From the NCBI GenBank assembly GCA_029880775.1, contig JAOUNV010000005.1, forward strand, positions 1 through 14,801: DNA of 14,801 nt, in the 5' to 3' direction. Every line of letters starts with the position of its first letter. Position 1 is the stretch's first letter. This stretch comes from Nitrospinota bacterium. GTDB lineage: Bacteria; Nitrospinota_A; UBA7883. Both the position numbers and the translations under genes were made by a program. The notes under the pieces were generated by a model that made no database searches, had not been told where the DNA came from, and worked only from the letters and a program-made list of their open reading frames with translations. Positions 7,576 to 14,451 of this stretch are shown here, piece after piece.

Positions 7576-7595
7576 GGCGAGCCCTCGCCAGGGAG
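7576..7595 (+). promoter_or_regulatory. Hairpin abutting the ribosome binding site of the Dabb gene
   Basis: GGCGA (7576-7580) pairs with TCGCC (7585-7589) around a GCCC loop. GGGAG (7591-7595), the best Shine-Dalgarno for the ATG at 7604, follows one base later. The stem could affect ribosome access, but it leaves the Shine-Dalgarno itself unpaired. Confidence 0.3.
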
Positions 7596-7603
7596 CTGGG
7601 AAA

Positions 7604-7900
7604 ATGTTAAGACACATTGTTTTTTTCAAATTTAAGCCGGAGACCGGAGAGCGCGACAAGGAATCGCTGGCCGGAAAGCTTGAATCGCTAAAAGATTCTA
7701 TCGACAAGATCAGGTCGCTGAAAGTGGGGCTGGACGTGGGAAACAAGCCGAACTCCTATGACATGGCGTTGGATACGACATTCGACTCCATGGCCGATGC
7801 GGATGAATACGCCGCCCACCCGGAGCATGTCAAGGTCCTGGAGACCATCACCAGGATATGCCAGGCCACAGCCAAGGTGGATTACGAATCGGAGGATTGA
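7604..7900 (+). CDS. Dabb (stress-responsive alpha/beta-barrel) domain protein
   Basis: This 98-residue protein is a single Dabb domain of normal length. It begins MLRHIVFFKFKPE, the family's first strand, and carries the motif LDVGNKPNSYDMALDTTF followed by ADADEYAAHPEHVKVL, where the 'Y..HP.H' segment is diagnostic. Dabb proteins are dimeric ferredoxin-like folds related to antibiotic-biosynthesis monooxygenases; most bacterial members have no known reaction. It has its own promoter and a GGGAG ribosome site and appears to be monocistronic. Its last 19 bases overlap the 3' end of the convergent acyltransferase gene. Confidence 0.9.
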   Translation: MLRHIVFFKFKPETGERDKESLAGKLESLKDSIDKIRSLKVGLDVGNKPNSYDMALDTTFDSMADADEYAAHPEHVKVLETITRICQATAKVDYESED

Positions 7901-8685
7901 CCCCCTTGGCCCGAGCCTTTGGCGTCGCCCGGTTTTCTCTCTCGCGCCACCCGCGCCGGTGAGCCCACCGCCACCACTCTGTCTGGCAGGTCAGCGGTGA
8001 CCAGCGCCGCCGTCCCCACCACAGTGTCGTCGCCTATGGTCACTCCGTCCAGCACGGAGACCCTGGCCCCCAGCCAGCAGTTGGAGCCTATTTTTATCCC
8101 CTTGGAGGTCCATCCCTGATCCAGCACGGCGATTTCCGGATCGTCGAAATTATGGGTGGTGGCAAAGAGGCTGGTGAATGGGCCCAACAAGGTTTTATCC
8201 CCTATGGCGATGCTGGAGTTGGATGAGATGTTGCACCAGGTGGAGAGGTTGACGAAATCGCCGAAGAGGATGTCGCCTTCCTTGCAGCTGAGCACGGAGC
8301 CTCGGCCTATGTAGCAGCTCTTGCCCATGGTGATCCCCTCGTTGGCCGATCCCTTGGCGTCGAGCAGGGCGCCGTCGTCGATGATGGTCCCTGCGCCGAT
8401 GCGGATTTTTTTCGGGTGGCGGAACCATACGTCCATGCCGAACACCACGCCATGGCCCACCTGGCCCAGGATCATGGGGTAGAACATCTTGCGCAGCACC
8501 AGCCCCAACGAGCCTGGAATGCGGGAGAAAAGCAGCCCGATAAGCTCGAACTTTATCAGGAACCATAGCGAGCGCGAGCCCACTACCAGGTCCTGATACT
8601 GGATAAGCTTGCTCTTTCCGCTGGAGCCGCTCTCCTTTTGAATCTGTATGTCTATGTTTTGGTTGTTATCGGTCAAAGCAATCAC
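7882..8685 (-). CDS. Hexapeptide-repeat (left-handed beta-helix) acyltransferase
   Basis: The 267-residue product contains a left-handed beta-helix built from hexapeptide repeats (IRIGAGTIIDDGALLDAKG, then ITMGKSCYIGRGSVLS, IAIGDKTLLGP and VTIGDDTVVG), as in the maltose O-acetyltransferase/NeuD-like group. The likely catalytic histidine is H178 in ATTHNFDD. The end GSPARV (241-246) is the usual cap of sugar O-acetyltransferases. Residues about 25-90, before the helix, hold a conserved-looking hydrophobic part (SLWFLIKFELIGLLFSRIPG) that may sit on the membrane; acyl transfer to an envelope sugar or glycolipid is likely but not shown. The start is GTG at 8685-8683 without a clear Shine-Dalgarno, so the first 25 residues are uncertain. 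The C-terminal tail is Gly/Ser-rich and dispensable-looking. Confidence 0.86.
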   Translation of the reverse strand: MIALTDNNQNIDIQIQKESGSSGKSKLIQYQDLVVGSRSLWFLIKFELIGLLFSRIPGSLGLVLRKMFYPMILGQVGHGVVFGMDVWFRHPKKIRIGAGTIIDDGALLDAKGSANEGITMGKSCYIGRGSVLSCKEGDILFGDFVNLSTWCNISSNSSIAIGDKTLLGPFTSLFATTHNFDDPEIAVLDQGWTSKGIKIGSNCWLGARVSVLDGVTIGDDTVVGTAALVTADLPDRVVAVGSPARVARERKPGDAKGSGQGGQSSDS

Positions 8686-9100
8686 AGGTTGTACGGTTTA
8701 AAGGTTCCCGAGCATTCTCCACTAATTACTGCGCCGTTTCAATAACAACGGCTGAACACAACCAAATCGAAGCCTGGAAGTGGGTTGCTCGCAACGGCAG
8801 ACCGATAAATATTGCCCGGAGCATACGCACTCTATATACAAGAGGCTGCCGAGCGCAGTGAAAGCGTGGTCTACACTGTGGCTTTTCTGACGTTTTCGTC
8901 GGCTACGGAGAATACTGTTATTCAAATGAATATATTTGCAAATCGAGAGAAAAAGCTCCGGGTAGAACTCCTCGGGCCCAAGGCCTTGCGCTTTGTGGAT
9001 GAATGGCTCAGCGGTTGACAAATCCCCCCGCCCGGCCTCAAACTGGTAACAGCTATGTTGTAAACCGGTTGTTAAACCAGATTTCCCAAGTATACGCTTC
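8686..9100. other. Intergenic region of about 415 bases without a convincing gene
   Basis: This is the largest gap in the window and is divergent between the acyltransferase and a radical SAM gene. I find no RNA gene. Small inverted repeats occur: GCCGTT/AACGGC (8733-8738/8747-8752), GTTGC/GCAAC (8784-8788/8791-8795), and just before the radical SAM gene AACA-N4-TGTT (9048-9059) followed by the palindrome AACCGGTT. A TTGACA at 9015-9020 has no -10 at the right distance. Two open frames here (a 68-codon TTG-start frame on the plus strand and a 126-codon frame on the minus strand) lack ribosome sites and recognisable protein features. The region is probably regulatory or degenerate sequence. 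Confidence 0.5.
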
Positions 9101-10495
9101 ATGAAAGTACTTTTTGTCTATACCGATATCGATGTAAAGGGAGGCGCCCGCAGCTACCACTTCGGCCTGGGGCTCCTCTCCTCCGTGCTCAAGCAGGCCG
9201 GCCATGAGACCGCGCTGCACTATATGTTCGACGCGTGGGACCCGGACGGCTTCGAGGCCCATGTCAACGCCTTCTCCCCCGATGTGATCGGATACACCTC
9301 CGACTCCTCCCAGGTCCGCCATGTGGTGAAGCTTGTCAAGCGAATGAGCGGCAAGGGGATATTCCAGGTCGCCGGAGGTGTGCACTCAAGCCTGTACCCC
9401 AAGTTCATGGAATCGGTGGATGGCCTGGACGCCATATGCACCGGCGAAGGCGAAGGGCCGGTCCTGGAATTGGTGAACCGCTTAGCCAAGAAAGAGGACG
9501 TAACGAAAATCCCCGGCCTATGGGTCCGCCAGCCGGACGGCGCCATCCGGAAGAACCTACCCGGCCTTTTTATAGAGGACCTGAACACCATCCCATTCGG
9601 CGACCGGGAGATGTTCAACTATCAGCAGGTGGTGGAGTCTGACTATGACCGGGCCACCTTCATGCTCTCCCGCGGCTGCCCATACAAATGCAACTATTGC
9701 GGCAGCCCATCCATGGGCAAGCTGCAGGAGGGGAAGTATGTCCGCTTCCGGACTGTGGAGAATGGCATCGCCGAGATCAAGGAAGTGGTGAGCAGATACG
9801 ATATCCGCCAGATATTCTTCGCCGACGATGTGTTCACCATTGATCGCAAATATGTAAAAGAGTTCTGCGAGACCTACAAGAAAGAGATAGGCATTCCTTT
9901 CGAGGTGACCACCCGTGTGGAAAGCTCCCATATCGACACGTTCAAATACCTGGCGGACGCAGGCTGCACCCGGGTGGCCATGGGGATAGAGTCTGGCAGC
10001 GAGGATCTGCGCCGCAAGCATCTGAACCGGAAGATGACCAACGGGAAAATCATCCAGGCCTTCGCCGACGCGCGATCCGCCGGACTGAAAACCAAGTCGT
10101 ACAACATAGTCGGCTTCCCCCACGAGACCTACGAGATGCACCTGGAGACGGTGGAGCTGAACCGCCAGATCAACCCGGACAGCCTGGTGATCTACATATT
10201 CAATCCATACCCCGGCACGGCGCTGTTCGATATATCGATCAAGGACGGGTTCCTGTCGCCCGATTTCATGGATGAAGACTTCATCTCCAGGACAGACACG
10301 CCGCTGACCATGCCGCAGTTCACCCGAGAGGATATCTTGAAGGCGTACCGCAACTTCGCTTTCAGCGTGTATCGGGGCCAATCGGCCAAAAAAGCGCTAC
10401 TCTACAAGGTGTATTACTCCCGCTTCGGCGAGCCTTTGATCCGTCTGCTGGACTCTGTGAAGAAACCGATCCAGAAGCTTGCGATGGGGTCGTAG
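9101..10495 (+). CDS. B12-binding-domain radical SAM protein (class B type)
   Basis: This 464-residue enzyme has the two-domain layout of cobalamin-dependent radical SAM proteins such as BchE and the hopanoid and methylthio enzymes. The N-terminal Rossmann-like domain (about 1-145) begins MKVLFVYTDIDVKGG and includes SPDVIGYTSDS, AGGVHSSLYP and ICTGEGEGP. It lacks the DxHxxG cobalamin histidine, as many of this class do. The radical SAM core holds C193, C197 and C200 in SRGCPYKCNYCGSP, followed by FFADDVF (239-245), GIESGSEDLRRK (295-306) and the SAM-contact-like YNIVGFPHET (334-343). The reaction (methylation, cyclisation or rearrangement) cannot be chosen from the sequence. No clear Shine-Dalgarno precedes the ATG. 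A weak terminator-like hairpin follows, so co-transcription with the pyrophosphatase gene is uncertain. Confidence 0.92.
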   Translation: MKVLFVYTDIDVKGGARSYHFGLGLLSSVLKQAGHETALHYMFDAWDPDGFEAHVNAFSPDVIGYTSDSSQVRHVVKLVKRMSGKGIFQVAGGVHSSLYPKFMESVDGLDAICTGEGEGPVLELVNRLAKKEDVTKIPGLWVRQPDGAIRKNLPGLFIEDLNTIPFGDREMFNYQQVVESDYDRATFMLSRGCPYKCNYCGSPSMGKLQEGKYVRFRTVENGIAEIKEVVSRYDIRQIFFADDVFTIDRKYVKEFCETYKKEIGIPFEVTTRVESSHIDTFKYLADAGCTRVAMGIESGSEDLRRKHLNRKMTNGKIIQAFADARSAGLKTKSYNIVGFPHETYEMHLETVELNRQINPDSLVIYIFNPYPGTALFDISIKDGFLSPDFMDEDFISRTDTPLTMPQFTREDILKAYRNFAFSVYRGQSAKKALLYKVYYSRFGEPLIRLLDSVKKPIQKLAMGS

Positions 10496-10534
10496 AAAAC
10501 AGGGAGCCAAAACACTACTGCCGCAAGGTGCGCA

Positions 10535-10556
10535 TGGCCCATGGCCAACAGTTTTT
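10535..10556 (+). terminator. Weak intrinsic terminator candidate after the radical SAM gene
   Basis: TGGCC (10535-10539), a CAT loop and GGCCA (10543-10547) form a 5-bp stem, followed after ACAG by TTTTT (10552-10556). The stem is short and the U-run is offset by four bases, so termination would be partial at best. Confidence 0.3.
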
Positions 10557-10575
10557 CCACTCCCGGCTTACTCTC

Positions 10576-10584
10576 TGGTATCAT
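10576..10584 (+). promoter_or_regulatory. Candidate extended -10 promoter for the pyrophosphatase gene
   Basis: TGGTATCAT matches an extended -10 (TGN then TATCAT, five of six to consensus) 33 bases upstream of the likely start codon. No good -35 is present at 17-19 bases, which extended -10 promoters tolerate. It would give a short leader near 27 bases. Confidence 0.4.
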
Positions 10585-10617
10585 TACTGTTTTACACATT
10601 CACCCCCTTATTTACTT

Positions 10618-11190
10618 ATGATGACAAAAAGACATCCCTGGTTCGATATCGATCCTGGACCAAAGGCGCCCAATCAGGTTCACGCCTTTATCGAGATCGA
10701 GCGAAACTCCCGGCTGAAGCTGGAGCTGGAAAAACACACTGGTTTTCTGATCGTAGACAGGATCCTGCACGGCGCCGTGCACTATCCCCACAGCTACGGC
10801 TTCATCCCCCAGACCTATTGCGACGACCAGGATCCGCTGGATATCTTCGTCCTCTGCTCGGAGACGATACCATCGGGCACCATCGTGGAGGCGAAAGTGG
10901 TCGGCGCTATGCGGATGACCGACCAGGGGGAGCTGGATGACAAGATTATCGCCGTGGCCATGGGCGACCCTGCATACGATGAGATTTTCAACATCACACA
11001 GCTGCCCAAATACCAGCGCAGCGAGCTGAAAAAGTTCTTCGAGGAATACAAAACCCTGGAAAACAAGGAAGTGATCGTGGAGGATTTCATGAACCACGAT
11101 GAAGCCGCCGAAGCTGTACAGATGTCTATGGAAAGCTACCAGCAGGAGGCTGAGCGGCTGAAGGCCAAATACGGCCAAAGCCCAGACTAG
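10618..11190 (+). CDS. ppa: Inorganic pyrophosphatase, family I
   Basis: The product hydrolyses pyrophosphate to phosphate in the cytoplasm, pulling biosynthetic reactions forward. With the start at the first of two adjacent ATG codons it is 190 residues long, normal for the family. A longer frame reaches further upstream, but its extra residues are unlike the family and it would read through the probable promoter. Active-site residues align with the E. coli enzyme: E26, K34, E36, R48, Y56, Y60, the aspartates D70, D72 and D75 in DDQDPLD, then D102, D107 and K109. Q71 replaces the Gly, Ser, Asp or Asn usual at the second position of the signature, which is odd but not disabling. It sits between two radical SAM genes and ends 27 bases before the second. 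Confidence 0.95.
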   Translation: MMTKRHPWFDIDPGPKAPNQVHAFIEIERNSRLKLELEKHTGFLIVDRILHGAVHYPHSYGFIPQTYCDDQDPLDIFVLCSETIPSGTIVEAKVVGAMRMTDQGELDDKIIAVAMGDPAYDEIFNITQLPKYQRSELKKFFEEYKTLENKEVIVEDFMNHDEAAEAVQMSMESYQQEAERLKAKYGQSPD

Positions 11191-11217
11191 AAATCTTTCT
11201 CCAGGTTCCAGGCAGTT

Positions 11218-12324
11218 ATGACGGAAAAAACCAGGTTCGGCCATTTACAGGTTCCCCTGAAAAGAGTTCACATAGAGCTCACCAACGCGTGCGAGTTTGG
11301 ATGCAGGTTCTGCCCAAAATCGATCATGGAGCGCTCCTATGGATTCATGGACAAGGAGCTGGGCAAAAAGATCATCTCCGAAGTGGCCCAAAACAACATC
11401 GCGGAGAAGGTGACCTTTCATGTGATGGGGGAGCCGACCATGCACCCAGATTTTTTCGAGTTTCTGGAGCACGCCGCCGCCGTGGGGCAGAAGGTGGGGC
11501 TCACCACCAACGGGCGGAACCTGGGAGGCGCCGTGGGCAAAAGGTTGCTCGACTACCCCTTGCACCAGTTGGACATATCCTTCCAGACTCCCACAGAGGA
11601 GTCATTCCCCCTGCGGGAGGCGGGCAAGCTGACCTTCCAGGAATACCTGGACGGGATCATGGACTTTTTCACCGAGTATCGGCGCCGATGGCCCCAGACC
11701 ATAATCAAGTTCCGGTTCTTAAACACCATCTTCCCGGTAAAGACTCTGGAAAAGGTGGCCGGCCCGATAAAGGTGATGTCCTCCACAAAAGAGCTGCGGG
11801 CAACCTTTAAGGAATGGGTGCAAAACATCCATCGCCGCCTGGGGGTGGAGGAAGCGGATACGCAAGAGGCGCTACGCCGGGTGGATGGGCTCGTCTCCTA
11901 CAAATGGAACGTGGTGGAGATATTGCCAAACTTATTCTTCGAGACCTACATCCTGGAGGATTGGGGTCATGCCTTCACCGGCGGCAAAGTGTATGACGCG
12001 TGGGCGGGCTACTGCTTCGGCATGCGCGACCATTTCGCCATCCTGCAAAACGGCGACGTGACCCTTTGTTGCATAGACTTTTCCGGCAAGACGGTGATCG
12101 GCAACTTGAACAACAATTCGCTGGAGGAGGTACTCTCCACCGATGAGTTCGGCGAGATCATGGCCGGATTCGCCAAGTTCCGCCCGGTGCACCCATATTG
12201 CAAACGGTGCATGGGTTCGGCGACGCGGCTATCATGGCTGCTCAAGCCTGTGTTGGGTGTGCTGGCGCTCGGAGCCTTAAAGCCCTTCTTCCACAAGAAG
12301 ACGAAACTCTTTACCGAGAAGTAA
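11218..12324 (+). CDS. Radical SAM/SPASM domain protein
   Basis: This 368-residue protein begins with the radical SAM core, VHIELTNACEFGCRFCP, where C25, C29 and C32 bind the SAM 4Fe-4S cluster, followed by HVMGEPTMHPDF (68-79) and GLTTNGR (94-100). A C-terminal SPASM domain carries C266, the pair C284-C285 after AILQNGDV, and C328 and C331 in YCKRCMG, enough for an auxiliary Fe-S cluster. NLNNNSLEEVL between them is typical of SPASM proteins. The last 30 residues are hydrophobic then basic (LKPVLGVLALGALKPF, then HKKTK), suggesting membrane attachment. SPASM enzymes include peptide maturases and other modifying enzymes; no precursor peptide is visible nearby, so the substrate is open. The gene follows the pyrophosphatase gene by 27 bases, probably in one operon. 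Confidence 0.92.
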   Translation: MTEKTRFGHLQVPLKRVHIELTNACEFGCRFCPKSIMERSYGFMDKELGKKIISEVAQNNIAEKVTFHVMGEPTMHPDFFEFLEHAAAVGQKVGLTTNGRNLGGAVGKRLLDYPLHQLDISFQTPTEESFPLREAGKLTFQEYLDGIMDFFTEYRRRWPQTIIKFRFLNTIFPVKTLEKVAGPIKVMSSTKELRATFKEWVQNIHRRLGVEEADTQEALRRVDGLVSYKWNVVEILPNLFFETYILEDWGHAFTGGKVYDAWAGYCFGMRDHFAILQNGDVTLCCIDFSGKTVIGNLNNNSLEEVLSTDEFGEIMAGFAKFRPVHPYCKRCMGSATRLSWLLKPVLGVLALGALKPFFHKKTKLFTEK

Positions 12325-12342
12325 TCGCCTGGCCGCCCGCCT

Positions 12343-13302
12343 TTACAGCGACGAGCCCAGCTCCGCCAATCGTCGGGACAGGTCCTTGATCCGTTGCGCC
12401 TGGGCTGGCGGCAGAGCCGGGGCCATCTCCTCCAAGGCCGACGCATTGGCGGATATCTCGTTTTTAGCGTCCAGCCTGGCCTGGGCGGCCACCGTATCGG
12501 CCAGATTCGCTGTCTCCGCCCGGTTGGCGGCGATCATCTGCCCCTGCAGTTCATTAGCCTGATCCACTCCATCGACCCGCTCGTTGGTGGCCTGGATGGA
12601 AGCCATCGCGTCGCCAAGCTGCCTGCCCTGCTGGCTGACATTATTGTTGACGTACGCCACTGCCGCCAACGCCATAAGAGCCAAAATAAACGAGGCGTAG
12701 GAAACCAGGCTGGGGCGGCTTTTGCTGGGTTGCTCGGCTGCCACAACCGTCACTGGCGCCATAACTGGCTCTGGGGCCTCCGCGGGCTGAGGCGCCTCAG
12801 TGGTCGTGGATTCCACGGGCTCATCTTTGGGCTCTTCAACAGCCGGTTCCGCTTCCTCCCCGGGCTCTTCTTTCGTCGCCTCGGCAGTCTCGGATTCCGT
12901 AGTTTCATCCATGGGTTGTGGGTCGGAGATCGTGGGCTGGGTCTCGTCCATGCCGGGTATGGTCTCGGCCAGGTCTGTTTCCGTTTCGGTCATCTCCGGG
13001 GCCAGGGAGAGCATCGGTCGCGCCGGTTCCTCATCGGAATTTTCCCCTTCCGGTTGTTCCTCGTCCAGCTCGGATAGCGGCTCTGCTTTATCCTTTAAGC
13101 TGACAAGCTTCAGCGGAGAAGAAGGCTCCCCTTCAGAGGATTCCGCCCCCCCCACCAATTCCTCTAACAGCTCGTTGAATACTTCTTCGCTTATAGTAGC
13201 GATCGGGCTTGCGTGTATCCCCTTCCCTTCCAGGATTTTCACCAGTTCCCCAGCCTGCATGTTCAGTTTGCGCGCCGCCTCGTATACCCTCAGATTGCCC
13301 AT
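12343..13302 (-). CDS. Membrane-anchored protein with an IF-2-type N-terminal domain, function unknown
   Basis: The likely start is the ATG at 13302-13300, six bases after GGGGA, giving 319 residues. A longer frame upstream begins with unrelated sequence. Residues 1-50 (MGNLRVYEAARKLNMQAGEL, then VKILEGKGI) match the small helical domain at the N-terminus of bacterial translation initiation factor IF-2. Residues about 52-195 are low-complexity, rich in Glu, Pro, Ser and Thr. One transmembrane segment lies at about 199-218. The last 100 residues form an Ala/Gln/Glu-rich probable coiled coil with the pattern of chemoreceptor- or stalk-like helices. There is no GTPase domain, so it is not IF-2. 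With the N-terminus cytoplasmic, the coiled coil would face the periplasm. It converges on the radical SAM/SPASM gene with an 18-base gap. Confidence 0.7.
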   Translation of the reverse strand: MGNLRVYEAARKLNMQAGELVKILEGKGIHASPIATISEEVFNELLEELVGGAESSEGEPSSPLKLVSLKDKAEPLSELDEEQPEGENSDEEPARPMLSLAPEMTETETDLAETIPGMDETQPTISDPQPMDETTESETAEATKEEPGEEAEPAVEEPKDEPVESTTTEAPQPAEAPEPVMAPVTVVAAEQPSKSRPSLVSYASFILALMALAAVAYVNNNVSQQGRQLGDAMASIQATNERVDGVDQANELQGQMIAANRAETANLADTVAAQARLDAKNEISANASALEEMAPALPPAQAQRIKDLSRRLAELGSSL

Positions 13303-13336
13303 CTTCCGTCCCCACGGTTCGTAATGATTTGGGCGT

Positions 13337-13346
13337 ATGATATCAT
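13337..13346. promoter_or_regulatory. Ten-base palindrome overlapping a promoter, candidate operator
   Basis: ATGATATCAT is a perfect palindrome in the divergent region. Its right end overlaps the -35 of the plus-strand promoter below, a position from which a bound protein could block it. It is short enough to occur by chance. Confidence 0.25.
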
Positions 13347-13373
13347 GACATAGCGCGAAGGGGCTTATAAAAT
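13345..13373 (+). promoter_or_regulatory. Candidate sigma-70 promoter of the GYF_2-AIM24 / ubiX operon
   Basis: ATGACA (13345-13350), exactly 17 bases, then TAAAAT (13368-13373); each hexamer matches consensus at five of six bases. Transcription would start near 13380, leaving a leader of about 55 bases. Confidence 0.55.
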
Positions 13374-13389
13374 CCAATTTCCGACGCTG

Positions 13390-13429
13390 CGGGCTCACCG
13401 CCCGGGTTAATCAAGATACTAAAAGGAGG
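13390..13429 (+). promoter_or_regulatory. Leader hairpin and strong ribosome binding site
   Basis: CGGGC (13390-13394) and GCCCG (13400-13404) form a stem around TCACC in the leader. AAGGAGG (13423-13429), a near-perfect Shine-Dalgarno, lies five bases before the ATG at 13435 and fixes that start. The hairpin does not cover the ribosome site. Confidence 0.6.
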
Positions 13430-13434
13430 CGAGT

Positions 13435-14442
13435 ATGGCTAACTGGTATTACGTAATCAACAACGATCGGCAAGGGCCAGTGCCCAGGAGCCAGATTTCC
13501 AGCCTGCTGAGCCAAGGCAAAATTAATAAGGAAACACTGGTTTACACCACGGGGATGAGCGGATGGCAAAAACTGGGAACCCTCCGCAGCCTCCAGGCAG
13601 AAGCCGCCCCACCTCCCCCGCCATCCATCTCCTCCTCCGCCTCCGCCCACGAGATCGATTACAAGATCATGGGCGAAGAGATGCAGTTTGTGGAGGTGGA
13701 GCTGGACCCGCGAGAGAGCGCCGTGGCGGAAGCGGGCGCTATGATGTATATGTCCAATAGCATAAAGATGAACGCTGTCTTCGGCGATGGCAGTGAGCAG
13801 AAAGGTGGATTTATGGACTCGCTTCTGGGGGCAGGAAAACGCCTGCTCACCGGCGAGTCGCTCTTCACCACGGTATTCACCCACGAGGGGCTCTCCGGCA
13901 AGGCCCATGTGGCCTTCGCCGCGCCGAACCCCGGCAAAATCATCCCCATCCACCTGGCGGAGATCGGCGGCAAGCTTATCTGCCAGAAGGACGCGTTCCT
14001 CTGCGCTGCCAAGGGGGTCTCCATCGGAATACATTTCCAGAAACGTATCGGTGTGGGGCTCTTCGGCGGGGAAGGGTTCATCATGCAGTCGCTGGAAGGG
14101 GACGGCTGGGTGTTCGCCCATGCGGGGGGGACAATCATAGAACGGGAATTGGGCCCCGGCGAGAAAATGAAAGTGGACACCGGCTGCCTGGTGGCGATGA
14201 TGCCCACGGTGGATTTCGACGTAGAGTATGTGGGTGACATAAAGTCCGCAGTCTTCGGCGGCGAGGGGATGTTCTTCGCCGCTATCAAGGGGCCGGGGAA
14301 GGTGTGGCTCCAGTCGTTGCCTTTTGCCAGGCTGGCGGGCAGGATCAACGCCATGCGCCCCAGGGCAAGCCTGCACGGCGGGGGGAGCGGCGGCGAGGGC
14401 TCCGTCCTCGGTGGCATTGGCGACCTTATCGGCGGGGACTAG
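13435..14442 (+). CDS. GYF_2 domain - AIM24 (TIGR00266-like) fusion protein
   Basis: The 335-residue product joins two domains. Residues 1-52 are a GYF_2 domain (NWYYVINNDRQGPVPRSQI, then GKINKETLVYTTGMSGWQKL), a small fold thought to bind proline-rich peptides. A linker with six prolines (59-64) follows. Residues about 75-305 are an AIM24/DUF124 domain, a symmetrical beta-sandwich: VEVELDPRESAVAEAGAMMY, LTGESLF, GGEGFIMQSLEGDGWVF, GPGEKMKVDTGCLVAM and the closing FGGEGMFFA then GPGKVWLQSLP. The molecular function of bacterial AIM24 proteins is not known; the yeast homologue affects mitochondrial inner membrane organisation. The C-terminal 25 residues are glycine-rich. No signal peptide or transmembrane segment is seen. 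The strong ribosome site suggests abundant expression, and ubiX follows closely. Confidence 0.9.
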   Translation: MANWYYVINNDRQGPVPRSQISSLLSQGKINKETLVYTTGMSGWQKLGTLRSLQAEAAPPPPPSISSSASAHEIDYKIMGEEMQFVEVELDPRESAVAEAGAMMYMSNSIKMNAVFGDGSEQKGGFMDSLLGAGKRLLTGESLFTTVFTHEGLSGKAHVAFAAPNPGKIIPIHLAEIGGKLICQKDAFLCAAKGVSIGIHFQKRIGVGLFGGEGFIMQSLEGDGWVFAHAGGTIIERELGPGEKMKVDTGCLVAMMPTVDFDVEYVGDIKSAVFGGEGMFFAAIKGPGKVWLQSLPFARLAGRINAMRPRASLHGGGSGGEGSVLGGIGDLIGGD

Positions 14443-14451
14443 GAGGAAGCC

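Noticed and set aside
8812..9018. 68-codon plus-strand open frame starting with TTG
   Set aside because: No Shine-Dalgarno, rare start codon and no family resemblance; kept only as part of the intergenic description.
9015..9020. Perfect TTGACA -35 element upstream of the radical SAM gene
   Set aside because: No -10-like hexamer lies 15-19 bases downstream; the interval is a C-rich run.
8722..9102. 126-codon minus-strand open frame in the gap before the radical SAM gene
   Set aside because: No ribosome site, atypical Cys/Ser/Arg-rich composition, and it begins inside the radical SAM start region; no recognisable domain.
9557..10381. 274-codon minus-strand open frame
   Set aside because: Antisense to the radical SAM core with its cysteine motif; it has no start signal or domain.
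10528..10617. Thirty-codon N-terminal extension of the pyrophosphatase
   Set aside because: The added residues are unlike the family and cover the likely promoter; the ATG pair at 10618-10623 begins the conserved sequence.
11218..12324. RiPP (modified peptide) cluster reading of the SPASM gene
   Set aside because: I looked for a small precursor frame with a ribosome site beside it and found none; no protease or transporter gene adjoins it.
12394..13077. 227-codon plus-strand open frame rich in Gly, Leu and Arg
   Set aside because: It is the antisense reading of the low-complexity Glu/Pro linker of the minus-strand membrane protein, which explains its composition.
13303..13398. 32-codon upstream extension of the IF-2-type domain protein
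   Set aside because: The IF2_N match begins at the internal Met, which has a GGGGA ribosome site at six bases; the extension would cross the divergent promoter.
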